From contig CAZLCG010000004.1 of assembly GCA_964557975.1 (NCBI GenBank), forward strand, positions 27,563-91,562: a stretch of 64,000 nucleotides of DNA. Reading direction: 5' to 3'. A program made the position numbers and the translations under genes. This document shows, piece by piece, positions 50,019 to 57,601 of the stretch (within the stretch, counting starts at the first letter, position 1; every line of letters begins with the position of its first letter). The notes beneath the pieces are model-generated. The model was not told the DNA's origin. It worked only from the letters and a program-made list of their open reading frames with translations, and did not search any database. The DNA comes from Fimenecus sp964557975 (GTDB taxonomy: Bacteria > Bacillota > Clostridia > Oscillospirales > Acutalibacteraceae).

Positions 50019-50204
50019 TTAAGCTCTTGTAACCTTACCCGAACGCAGGCAGCGTGTGCAAGCATACACTCTTTTAGGAGAGCCGTTTACAACCGCCTTA
50101 ACTCTTTTTACATTAGGTTTCCATGTTCTGTTTGAGCGTCTGTGTGAATGAGAAACTTTAATGCCGAAGGCAACGTCTTTACCACAGAATTCACATTTTG
50201 CCAT
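50019..50204 (-). CDS. rpmB: 50S ribosomal protein L28, zinc-binding form
   Basis: A 61-residue L28: MAKCEFCGKDVAFGIKVSHS, RRSNRTWKPNVKRVKA, and YACTRCLRSGKVTRA. The CxxC pairs (CEFC and CTRC) mark the zinc-binding form. ATG at 50204 is the conserved start, with AGGAGG 12 bases upstream; the GTG at 50216 overlaps the ribosome site. It is a single-gene unit with its own promoter and terminator. Confidence 0.97.
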   Translation of the reverse strand: MAKCEFCGKDVAFGIKVSHSHRRSNRTWKPNVKRVKAVVNGSPKRVYACTRCLRSGKVTRA

Positions 50205-50240
50205 AATACGAGGCACCTCCTTTGATAATCAGCAAAAAGT

Positions 50241-50269
50241 ATTCTAACAGAATATTTCAATAATTGCAA
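50241..50269 (-). promoter_or_regulatory. Promoter of rpmB
   Basis: Read on the minus strand: TTGCAA (50264-50269), 17 bases, TAGAAT (50241-50246), ending 37 bases before the rpmB ATG. Confidence 0.75.
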
Positions 50270-50338
50270 GTCTTTTTATGAAAAAATATTATTTTTCCTC
50301 AAGTTTTGTAAGTAAATTGAAAAATTATCAAAAATCAC

Positions 50339-50367
50339 TTGCATTTTAAAGGAATATAATATATAAT
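50339..50367 (+). promoter_or_regulatory. Promoter of recA
   Basis: TTGCAT (50339-50344), 17 bases and TATAAT (50362-50367). The SOS box at 50377-50390 covers the expected transcription start. Confidence 0.8.
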
Positions 50368-50376
50368 TCAAATAAA

Positions 50377-50390
50377 CGAACATTTGTACG
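50377..50390 (+). promoter_or_regulatory. LexA (DinR-type) SOS box at recA
   Basis: CGAACATTTGTACG fits the Gram-positive LexA consensus CGAAC-N4-GTTCG with one mismatch (GTAC for GTTC). It starts 10 bases after the -10, so bound LexA would block initiation or early elongation. Damage-induced control of recA and probably recX follows by inference; lexA itself is not in the window. Confidence 0.82.
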
Positions 50391-50406
50391 ATTGAGAGGA
50401 ACAATT

Positions 50407-51555
50407 ATGTCAGCCAAAAATTCAACTCCAAAGACTACCTTATCTAAGGCTTCGCCGGAAGAAAATAAAAAGAAAGCACTTGAAACCGCGCTTTCACAGA
50501 TTGAAAAGAAATACGGCGAGGGCGCAATTATGCGTTTGGGCGAAAATTCAACAATGAACATCGAGGCTGTTTCGACAGGCTCGATAGCTCTTGACGCCGC
50601 AACGGGTATAGGCGGTTTCCCAAAGGGAAGAATTATTGAAATATACGGTCCTGAGTCGTCAGGTAAGACCACTCTTGCGCTTCACGCCGTTGCGGAGGCG
50701 CAAAAATCGGGCGGCGAAGCGGCATTTGTTGACGCGGAGCATGCTCTTGACCCGATATATGCTTCAAGCTTAGGCGTAGACGTTGATTCCCTGCTTGTTT
50801 CACAGCCCGACGACGGCGAGCAGGCGCTCGAAATCGTTGAGGCGCTTGCGCGCTCGGGAGCGCTTGACATTATTGTTGTCGACTCTGTTGCCGCGCTTGT
50901 TCCCCGCGCCGAAATTGACGGCGATATGGGCGACAGCCATATGGGCGCTCACGCAAGGCTTATGTCGCAGGCAATGCGTAAGCTTGCGGGCGTTATAAAT
51001 AAGTCAAATACAGTTATTATATTTATAAATCAGCTTCGTGAAAAGGTCGGCGTTGTTTTCGGCAATCCCGAAACCACAACGGGCGGCAGAGCGCTCAAAT
51101 TCTACGCTACGATCCGTATGGACGTCCGCAGAGCAGAGTCACTCAAAGGTCCGGGCGGTGAATTTATAGGCGCGCACACAAAGGTTAAGGTTGTTAAAAA
51201 TAAGGTTGCGCCCCCGTTTAAGACCGCCGAATTTGACATTATGTTCGGCGAGGGAATATCGCACGAGGGCGAGCTTGTTGATATGGGCGTTAATTTTGAC
51301 ATCGTTAAAAAGAGCGGCGCGTGGTTCTCATACGAAGGGATGAGAATAGGTCAGGGCAGGGATAACACTAAGCAGTATCTTAAGGATAATCCCGAGGTAG
51401 CCGCAGAAATTGAGGAAAAAATCCGTCAGAGACTTTCGGAGGAACACACAAAAACAGAGGATACGGACGCCGACGAGGTTATTTCTTACAGACCCGTTCA
51501 GACCACAAAGGATGAAGCAAGGGCTAAAATTGACGTTATAGTTGACGACGAATGA
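50407..51555 (+). CDS. recA: Recombinase RecA
   Basis: A 382-residue recombinase and co-protease for LexA. Walker A is GPESSGKTT near residue 78, then EAAFVDAEHALDP, IIVVDSVAALVPRAEIDGDMGD, and the L2 loop region FINQLREKVGVVFGNPETTTGGRALKFYA (positions about 199-227). The acidic C-terminus (TEDTDADEV, VIVDDE) is longer than in Bacillus. ATG at 50407 has GAGAGGA upstream; the TTG at 50392 lies in front of it. It overlaps recX by 4 bp. Confidence 0.98.
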   Translation: MSAKNSTPKTTLSKASPEENKKKALETALSQIEKKYGEGAIMRLGENSTMNIEAVSTGSIALDAATGIGGFPKGRIIEIYGPESSGKTTLALHAVAEAQKSGGEAAFVDAEHALDPIYASSLGVDVDSLLVSQPDDGEQALEIVEALARSGALDIIVVDSVAALVPRAEIDGDMGDSHMGAHARLMSQAMRKLAGVINKSNTVIIFINQLREKVGVVFGNPETTTGGRALKFYATIRMDVRRAESLKGPGGEFIGAHTKVKVVKNKVAPPFKTAEFDIMFGEGISHEGELVDMGVNFDIVKKSGAWFSYEGMRIGQGRDNTKQYLKDNPEVAAEIEEKIRQRLSEEHTKTEDTDADEVISYRPVQTTKDEARAKIDVIVDDE

Positions 51556-52178
51556 AAATAAATGTTAAAAACGGCAAGGCCGGCAAAGTACATATTTATA
51601 TTGACGGCGAATACCGTATGACCGTAGACGGGACATTCTGGTATTCGGAAAAATGGCACAGTATGGAAGAAATCGACGCAGAGGAGTTAGCCGCGCTTGA
51701 AAATGCGGTTAACTCCCGTCGCGCGTTTTTAAGCGGAATGAATCTGCTTTCACGCAGGGCGCATGGTAAAAAGGAGCTTATAAACAAGCTTGCTTCGAGG
51801 CATCCGAGGGAGGCGGCGGAAAACGCCGTTCAAAAGCTGGAGGAGCTGGGGCTTATTGACGACGAAAAGTTTGCCGAAGAGCTTGCGGACGAATTGCTCA
51901 GGAGAAAAAAATTTGCCCCGAAGCGCATCGAAGCAGAGCTTGTAATGAAGGGGATTGACAGGCAAATTGCAAGGGATGCCGTAAATTCTCTTGACAAAGA
52001 CGATTTTAATCGTATTATATTATTGTTAAATTCAAAATACAAAAATTATCTTTCCGACGAAAAAGGGATTCGGCGCGCTCAAAACGGGCTTTTAAGAATG
52101 GGCTACGGCTGTTCGGATATAAAAAAGGCCGTAAAAGAGGTCACCCGCCGCGCGGATGTGGAGGATTATTATGAGTAA
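51552..52178 (+). CDS. recX: Regulatory protein RecX
   Basis: A 208-residue all-helical protein that binds RecA filaments and limits or modulates recombination. Seen: LLSRRAHGKKELINKLASRH (about 60-79), LEELGLIDDEKFAEELADELL, KKFAPKRIEAELVMKGIDRQIA and the third repeat ending LLRMGYGCSDIKKAVKEV. It overlaps recA by 4 bp and rimO by 8 bp, so it is translationally coupled. Confidence 0.92.
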   Translation: MKINVKNGKAGKVHIYIDGEYRMTVDGTFWYSEKWHSMEEIDAEELAALENAVNSRRAFLSGMNLLSRRAHGKKELINKLASRHPREAAENAVQKLEELGLIDDEKFAEELADELLRRKKFAPKRIEAELVMKGIDRQIARDAVNSLDKDDFNRIILLLNSKYKNYLSDEKGIRRAQNGLLRMGYGCSDIKKAVKEVTRRADVEDYYE

Positions 52179-53496
52179 AAAAATCGGTATGATTTCCTTG
52201 GGCTGTCCGAAAAATCAGGTGGACGCCGAATTGATGCTTGCAAAGCTTTCCGAAAACGGGTTTGAGATTTCCGACGATGTTGACGGTACCGACGCGGTTA
52301 TTGTAAACACCTGCGGGTTTATTGAGGACGCAAAAAAAGAGGCTATTGAAAACATTCTCGATATGGCGGAGCTTAAAAAAGAAGGCTCGGTCGGCAAGAT
52401 AATTGTTACGGGCTGTCTTGCAGAGAGATACCGCGATGAAATTTTTTCGGAAATTCCCGAGGTAGACGCGGTTGTCGGCATCGGTTCCAATCAGGATATC
52501 TGTTCAATTTGCGAAAAGGTCATAAACGGTGAAACGGTTAATTCCTTCAGCGACAAGACCTGTCTGCCATTAAACGGCGAAAGGATGCTTACAACGCCGC
52601 CTTACTATGCGTATCTTAAGATTGCGGAGGGCTGCTCAAACTGTTGTACATACTGTGCCATACCGTCAATCAGGGGCAGGTTCAGAAGCCGTCAGCCCGA
52701 GGATATATTAAAAGAGGCGGCCGATCTTGCAAAATCGGGCGTTAAGGAGCTTATCGTTGTCGCTCAGGACACCACTGATTACGGTGAGGATTTGTACGGC
52801 AAGCCTGCTCTGCACGCGCTTTTGACCGCGCTTTCCAAAATCGAAGGAATAAGGTGGATAAGAACTCTTTACTGCTATCCCGAAAAGATAACCGACGAGC
52901 TTATTGATGCTGTCGCGGGCAACGAAAAAATCCTTAATTATTTCGATATACCCATTCAGCACGCGGATGCGAAAATCCTTAACGCTATGAACAGAAAGGG
53001 CAATAAGGAAACGCTTTTGAGCCTAATTTCAAGAATTAGGTCAAAAATTCCCGACGCCGTTATCAGAACCACGCTTATAACGGGCTTTCCGGGCGAAAGC
53101 GAGGAAAGCTTTGAAACACTTTCCGATTTTGTAAGATCCGCAAGATTTGACAGACTCGGCTGTTTCTGCTATTCTCGGGAGGAAGGAACTCCCGCCGCGC
53201 TTCTCCCCGATCAGGTCGACGAGGAGATAAAAAAAGAGCGTGAAGAGGTCATTATGGAGCAGCAGTACCGTATTCAAGAAGAGCTGAACGACTCCCTTAT
53301 CGGTAAGGTGCTTGAAACTGTCGTAGAGGGCTATGACCCTTACACCGACACCTATTACGGCAGAACCTGGCGTGACGCTCCCGAAATTGACGGTACGGTT
53401 AATTTCACCTGCGGCTATGAGCTTAACGAGGGCGATTTTGTCGATGTTGAGATTATGGGCACAAACGATTATGACTTGATTGGAGAAGCTGTATGA
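52171..53496 (+). CDS. rimO: Ribosomal protein S12 methylthiotransferase RimO
   Basis: A 441-residue radical-SAM enzyme that adds a methylthio group to Asp88 of S12 (E. coli numbering). The N-terminal cluster Cys are in ISLGCPKNQVDAE, VNTCGFI and VTGCLAERY; the radical-SAM motif is the Cys-x3-Cys-x2-Cys of CSNCCTYCAIP near residue 145, followed by IRGRFRSR; the TRAM domain starts near 375. ATG at 52171 has GGAGG 6 bases before it. recA-recX-rimO-pgsA is a known cluster. Confidence 0.96.
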   Translation: MSKKIGMISLGCPKNQVDAELMLAKLSENGFEISDDVDGTDAVIVNTCGFIEDAKKEAIENILDMAELKKEGSVGKIIVTGCLAERYRDEIFSEIPEVDAVVGIGSNQDICSICEKVINGETVNSFSDKTCLPLNGERMLTTPPYYAYLKIAEGCSNCCTYCAIPSIRGRFRSRQPEDILKEAADLAKSGVKELIVVAQDTTDYGEDLYGKPALHALLTALSKIEGIRWIRTLYCYPEKITDELIDAVAGNEKILNYFDIPIQHADAKILNAMNRKGNKETLLSLISRIRSKIPDAVIRTTLITGFPGESEESFETLSDFVRSARFDRLGCFCYSREEGTPAALLPDQVDEEIKKEREEVIMEQQYRIQEELNDSLIGKVLETVVEGYDPYTDTYYGRTWRDAPEIDGTVNFTCGYELNEGDFVDVEIMGTNDYDLIGEAV

Positions 53497-54089
53497 AATT
53501 AAACACGCCGAATAAGCTTACTATAGCAAGAATAATCATAACCCCGATTTTTCTTGCCGTAATTATGTGGGAAACGCTTCCCCACAGATTTTTGTTTGCT
53601 GCCTTGATATTTTCCGCCGCCTCGGTCACCGACGCCGTCGACGGCAGGCTTGCGAGAAAAAACAATCAGGTCACAAACTTCGGCAAGCTTCTTGATCCGA
53701 TTGCCGATAAGGTGCTTACAACATCGGCGCTTCTTGCGTTTATGGCTATGGGGCTTTGTAATATTTGGATAGTAATGATAGTCCTTACAAGGGAATTTAC
53801 CGTCGCTTCAATAAGAATGATTGCCGCGTCAAACGGCGTTGTAATACCCGCTAATTTTTGGGGAAAGCTGAAAACCGTCACTCAAATGATCTTTACCGTT
53901 GTGATTATGCTTTTAGGCGAGGGCTATCAGTATTTGCCGCAGTATTTTAAACCTGCCGTGATATACCCCTATTGGCTGACGTTTGCGAATATATCAAATT
54001 TTCTCTTGTGGATTACGGCAATTTTGACAGCCGTTTCGGGAATAATTTATATAAAAGACAGCAGAAATGTTATTGATTATCAAAAATAA
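53493..54089 (+). CDS. pgsA: CDP-diacylglycerol-glycerol-3-phosphate 3-phosphatidyltransferase
   Basis: Makes phosphatidylglycerol phosphate at the membrane. The 198-residue protein has about five membrane segments and the CDP-alcohol phosphotransferase motif D-G-x2-A-R-x8-G-x3-D-x3-D, read as VDGRLARKNNQVTNFGKLLD then PIADK (about residues 49-73). NKLTIARIIITPIFLAVI starts it. It overlaps rimO by 4 bp. Confidence 0.95.
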   Translation: MKLNTPNKLTIARIIITPIFLAVIMWETLPHRFLFAALIFSAASVTDAVDGRLARKNNQVTNFGKLLDPIADKVLTTSALLAFMAMGLCNIWIVMIVLTREFTVASIRMIAASNGVVIPANFWGKLKTVTQMIFTVVIMLLGEGYQYLPQYFKPAVIYPYWLTFANISNFLLWITAILTAVSGIIYIKDSRNVIDYQK

Positions 54090-54092
54090 TCG

Positions 54093-54121
54093 GTGCAAAA
54101 TATCATAAAGTGTGATATAAT
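54093..54121 (+). promoter_or_regulatory. Extended -10 promoter of the T-box cysE-cysS unit
   Basis: TATAAT at 54116-54121 with TG one base before it; the -35 (GTGCAA, 54093-54098, 17-base spacing) is poor. The inverted repeat TATCATA-AAG-TGTGATA (54101-54117) fills the spacer and overlaps the -10. Confidence 0.65.
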
Positions 54122-54127
54122 GTATTA

Positions 54128-54357
54128 GATATTAAAATGCGATGATTAAGAGAGTAGCATTTTTAAGCGTTTAAGAGAGAGGAAGCCGTCGGCTGAAAGC
54201 TTCCTTACCGCCGAAAAATGTGAAATGCGCTTATGAGCAGGCAGGGGGAAATAAGTATCTCTGCACGGCTGACACCGTTAAAGGTCTTAAAAGTTATAAA
54301 TCGGAGTGGAACCGCGTTTTACGCCTTCGTTGCCCTAAGGGCTGCGAGGGCTTTTTT
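54128..54357 (+). ncRNA. Cysteine-specific T-box leader
   Basis: The 5' part has the Stem I signs GATGATTAAGAGAGTAG, AGAGAGGAAGCCG and GGCTGAAAG. The specifier region reads GTGAAATGCGCTTATGAGC, placing the Cys codon TGC at 54226-54228. The T-box sequence AGTGGAACCGCG is at 54305-54316; its TGGA (54307-54310) can pair with UCCA, matching the U73 discriminator usual for bacterial tRNA-Cys. A terminator follows. Uncharged tRNA-Cys would stabilise the antiterminator and allow cysE-cysS transcription, so cysteine shortage turns the unit on. Confidence 0.92.
54323..54357 (+). terminator. Regulated terminator of the T-box leader
   Basis: GCCTTCG pairs with CGAGGGC and GCCCT with AGGGC, followed by six T bases (54352-54357), 15 bases before the cysE ATG. 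It competes with the antiterminator formed by the T-box sequence just upstream. Confidence 0.88.
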
Positions 54358-54371
54358 ACAGAGGTGTTTAA

Positions 54372-55040
54372 ATGTTTGAAAGGCTCAAAGAAGATATAAT
54401 GACCGTTAAGGACAGGGATCCCGCCGTCTCGTCTACGGCTGAAGTGCTGCTTCTGTATCCGGGGCTTAAGGCGGTAAGAATGCACCGCCGCGCTTATTGG
54501 TTTTGGAACCATAACCACAAGTTTATTGCAAGGGCTATTTCACAGAGAGCCGTAAAAAAAACGGGCATCGAAATTCACCCTGCTGCAAAAATAGGAAGAC
54601 GGTTTTTTATCGACCACGGTACAGGGGTTGTAATAGGCGAAACAACCGAAATAGGCGATGATGTAACGATTTATCAGGGAGTAACCTTGGGCGGTACGGG
54701 TAAGGACGTCGGCAAACGACACCCGACAATCGGCAACGGCGTTATGATCGGTGCGGGCGCAAAGGTATTGGGACCGTTTAAAGTCGGCGACAACACAAAT
54801 ATCGCCGCAGGCGCGGTGGTGCTTGAAGAAATTCCGCCCAATTCAACTGCTGTGGGTGTTCCCGCAAGGGTGGTCAAGCAGGGCGGTATGAGGGTCGACA
54901 GACTTGATCAGGTTCATATTCCCGATCCCGTTTCTCAGGAGCTTTGCAGAATGTCCGTTAAAATTGAACGCCTTACCGGGGAACTTGAAAAATTAAAGGA
55001 AAATAATAAAAAGAAGGAGCAGGATAATGAGAATATATAA
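54372..55040 (+). CDS. cysE: Serine O-acetyltransferase
   Basis: Makes O-acetylserine, the carbon skeleton for cysteine. The 222-residue protein has an N-terminal helical domain (shorter than E. coli CysE, the Bacillus/EpsC form), then the left-handed hexapeptide repeat core: IHPAAKIGRRFFIDHGTGVV, TLGGTGKDVGKRHPTIGNGV and AAGAVVLEEIPPNSTAVGVP. The catalytic His and Asp are in IDHGTG. The Lys-rich tail (KENNKKKEQDNENI) overlaps cysS by 14 bp. Controlled by the Cys T-box. Confidence 0.95.
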   Translation: MFERLKEDIMTVKDRDPAVSSTAEVLLLYPGLKAVRMHRRAYWFWNHNHKFIARAISQRAVKKTGIEIHPAAKIGRRFFIDHGTGVVIGETTEIGDDVTIYQGVTLGGTGKDVGKRHPTIGNGVMIGAGAKVLGPFKVGDNTNIAAGAVVLEEIPPNSTAVGVPARVVKQGGMRVDRLDQVHIPDPVSQELCRMSVKIERLTGELEKLKENNKKKEQDNENI

Positions 55041-56424
55041 TACTCTCACAAGAAAAAAAGAGGAGCTTAAAACAATTACCGACGGCGAGGTTAAAATATA
55101 CGCCTGCGGTCCGACGGTTTATAATTACATTCACATCGGCAACGCAAGACCGCTCTGTGTTTTCGACACTTTCCGCCGCTACCTTGAATACAGAGGCTAT
55201 AAGGTAAAATTTGTCCAGAACTTTACCGACATTGACGACAAAATTATAAAAAAGGCGGTTGAGGAGAACTCCGATTATAAAACCGTATCCGAAAAATATA
55301 TTGAGGAGTTTTGGAAGGACGCTGAGGGAATGAATATCCGTGAGGCGACGGTTCACCCGAAGGCTACCGAGAATATTGACGAAATTATAAATATCATTTC
55401 GACCCTTGTCGAAAAGGGTTACGCTTACCCCGTGGAGAACGGAGATGTTTATTTCAGTCCCTCAAAGTTTCCCGAATACGGCAAGCTTTCGCACCAGCCT
55501 CTTGAGGAGCTTGAGGCGGGCGCAAGAATAAATATCGGCGAGCTTAAAAAAGAGCCTATGGACTTTGCCCTTTGGAAAGGCGCAAAACCGGGCGAGCCTT
55601 ATTGGGAGTCGCCTTGGGGCAAGGGCAGACCCGGCTGGCATATTGAATGCTCGGCTATGGTTCGCCGCTATCTCGGTAACACCATTGACATTCACTGCGG
55701 CGGTCAGGATTTGATTTTTCCGCACCACGAAAACGAGATAGCGCAGTCGGAGTGCTGTAACGGCGTGACGTTTGCAAATTATTGGATGCACAACGGCTAT
55801 ATAAACGTCGACAATGTAAAGATGTCAAAATCCTTGGGCAATTTCTTTACGGTGCGCGATGTAGCGGAAAAATACGGCTATGAGCCCATCCGTTATCTGA
55901 TGATTTCTTCACAGTACAGAAGCCCGATAAATTACAGCGTTGACATAATCGAGCAGTGCAAGGCGTCGCTTCAGCGCCTTTACACCTGCCGCGACGGTCT
56001 TGACTTTGTTAAAAAGAGCGCCTCAGACGCTGTTCCCGAGAATACGGATGAAATTAAGACTCAGCTCGCCTCGCGCCGCGAACAGTTTATAAAGGCTATG
56101 GATGACGACCTTAACACGGCTGACGGAATTTCTGCGGTCTTTGACCTTGTGAGAGATATAAATATCAATGTTATGGATTCAGGCTCAAACGAGCTTATCG
56201 ACTTCGCAATATCACTGTTTGACGAGTTGACGGGGGTACTCGGGCTTGTTTATAACAGAAAAAGCAACAGCCTTGACGGGGAGATCGAAAAGCTGATCGC
56301 TTTAAGAACAAAGGCGAGGCAGGAAAAGAACTGGGCGGAGTCTGACAGAATCCGTGACGAGCTGAAGGCTGAGGGAATCATCCTTGAGGACACGCCTCAG
56401 GGTGTAAAATGGCATAAAATATAA
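55027..56424 (+). CDS. cysS: Cysteinyl-tRNA synthetase
   Basis: A 465-residue class I synthetase. Zinc Cys in YACGPTVYNYIHIGNARP, which also holds the HIGH motif (HIGN); a second zinc ligand region in WHIECSAMVRRYLG and DIHCGGQDLIFPHHENEIAQ; KMSKS is in VKMSKSLGNFFTV near residue 265. The anticodon-binding end is complete. Charging tRNA-Cys closes the feedback on the T-box leader. It is translationally coupled to cysE. Confidence 0.98.
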   Translation: MRIYNTLTRKKEELKTITDGEVKIYACGPTVYNYIHIGNARPLCVFDTFRRYLEYRGYKVKFVQNFTDIDDKIIKKAVEENSDYKTVSEKYIEEFWKDAEGMNIREATVHPKATENIDEIINIISTLVEKGYAYPVENGDVYFSPSKFPEYGKLSHQPLEELEAGARINIGELKKEPMDFALWKGAKPGEPYWESPWGKGRPGWHIECSAMVRRYLGNTIDIHCGGQDLIFPHHENEIAQSECCNGVTFANYWMHNGYINVDNVKMSKSLGNFFTVRDVAEKYGYEPIRYLMISSQYRSPINYSVDIIEQCKASLQRLYTCRDGLDFVKKSASDAVPENTDEIKTQLASRREQFIKAMDDDLNTADGISAVFDLVRDININVMDSGSNELIDFAISLFDELTGVLGLVYNRKSNSLDGEIEKLIALRTKARQEKNWAESDRIRDELKAEGIILEDTPQGVKWHKI

Positions 56425-56471
56425 TTTAAACGCGGACGTCCCCGCTTATAAGGGTGGGTTTTCAATCTGCC

Positions 56472-56508
56472 GCAATCTCCGCACCTTGCAAGCAAAGCGG
56501 AGTATTGC
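56472..56508 (+). other. Strong hairpin in the cysS-DUF975 gap
   Basis: GCAATCTCCGC and GCGGAGTATTGC form an 11-bp stem with a single bulged A around a 14-base loop, without a T-run. The 108-bp gap (56425-56532) also holds the 12-base string CGCGGACGTCCC (56431-56442), found again at 316-327. No promoter was seen, and the ribosome site GGGAGG is close to the next ATG. Confidence 0.5.
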
Positions 56509-56532
56509 TGTAATTTAAAAGGGAGGAAAACA

Positions 56533-57531
56533 ATGCTTGTTCTTAACAGGAGTGCAATTAAAAACGAGGCAAAGAGTTTTATAAGCTATGACAAAAGATG
56601 GTGGAGAATGTTTATTGCTACGCTTCTTGTCTATATTTTCAGCAACGGAATAAATATAATTTACAATGTCTATAATACGGTAAGCGACCACGGAATTAGG
56701 TATTACGACGACAGCTCAACTGTAACCGTCGGCATTTCAGCGCCAATTATAGGTATAATCCTTATTCCGTTTATGACGGCAATATGCGGTTATTATCTCA
56801 ACCATATAAGGGGCTTCAATCCCGATTGGCGTTCGCTTTATAAGGAGGGCTTTGACCGTTACGGTAAATATTTGATTGTAGGTCTTGCGCGTGACATTGT
56901 TGTCGGACTTTGGTCGCTGCTTTTTATAATCCCCGGTATTGTTAAGTATTACGCATATTCGCAGGTCGATTATATTATCCACGACAATCCCAATCTTACT
57001 TCAAGCGAAGCGAGAAAAATGAGCGACATTATGACAAAGGGTTATAAATCGGATTTGTTTGTTCTTGATTTAAGCTTTATTCTTTGGTACTGGCTTGTTG
57101 CCGTAAGCTTCGGTATCGCCGGAATATATGTTTTGCCTTATAACAGTACGGTTAAAGCTATGTACTATGAAAACCTTAAAAAACATTCCATAGACGCGGG
57201 GCTTATAGCGCCCGAAGCGTTCGGCTTGCAGACGAATGTTGACCCTTACGACGCTCCCTTTGACGATTTCAGAGCCATGAATAACGGCGCACCCGCATAC
57301 AGCGGCAGCCAAAACGGCGGCTGCGGTTTTGTTCCCGAACAAGCCCAAAACGGTAACACGGCTAATACACAAACGGCGACCGAAGCCGATAAAAAGGCTG
57401 ACGCCGAGCCGACCTTTGCCGACGGTGAGGCTTATGAGGATTCTGAAGAGGATGTTACGGCGGAAACCGCCGACGGCGGTCTTTCAGACAACAATGAAGG
57501 GGAAACGTCCGAAAACAAGGAAGTATTTTAA
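56533..57531 (+). CDS. DUF975 family membrane protein
   Basis: A 332-residue protein with about five membrane segments in the first 215 residues. The family blocks are clear: WRSLYKEGFDRYGKYLIVGL, LLFIIPGIVKYYAYSQVDYI, NPNLTSSEARKMSDIMTKGY, DLSFILWYWLVAVSFGIAGI and YVLPYNSTVKAMYYENLK. From about 225 on, a long acidic, Asn/Gln/Glu-rich cytosolic tail with no recognised domain. The function of the family is unknown. It is preceded by GGGAGG. Confidence 0.88.
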   Translation: MLVLNRSAIKNEAKSFISYDKRWWRMFIATLLVYIFSNGINIIYNVYNTVSDHGIRYYDDSSTVTVGISAPIIGIILIPFMTAICGYYLNHIRGFNPDWRSLYKEGFDRYGKYLIVGLARDIVVGLWSLLFIIPGIVKYYAYSQVDYIIHDNPNLTSSEARKMSDIMTKGYKSDLFVLDLSFILWYWLVAVSFGIAGIYVLPYNSTVKAMYYENLKKHSIDAGLIAPEAFGLQTNVDPYDAPFDDFRAMNNGAPAYSGSQNGGCGFVPEQAQNGNTANTQTATEADKKADAEPTFADGEAYEDSEEDVTAETADGGLSDNNEGETSENKEVF

Positions 57532-57544
57532 AGCCTGAAACAAC

Positions 57545-57590
57545 AAAAATGCGCCGCCCCGACCGATTTGGTTCGGAGCAGCGCATTTTT
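57545..57590. terminator. Bidirectional terminator between DUF975 and MATE genes
   Basis: AAAAATGCGC (57545-57554) pairs with GCGCATTTTT (57581-57590) and inner G+C pairs extend the stem. A- and T-runs on the two sides let it serve the plus-strand DUF975 gene and the minus-strand MATE gene. Confidence 0.85.
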
Positions 57591-57601
57591 ATCAGCGGTT
57601 T

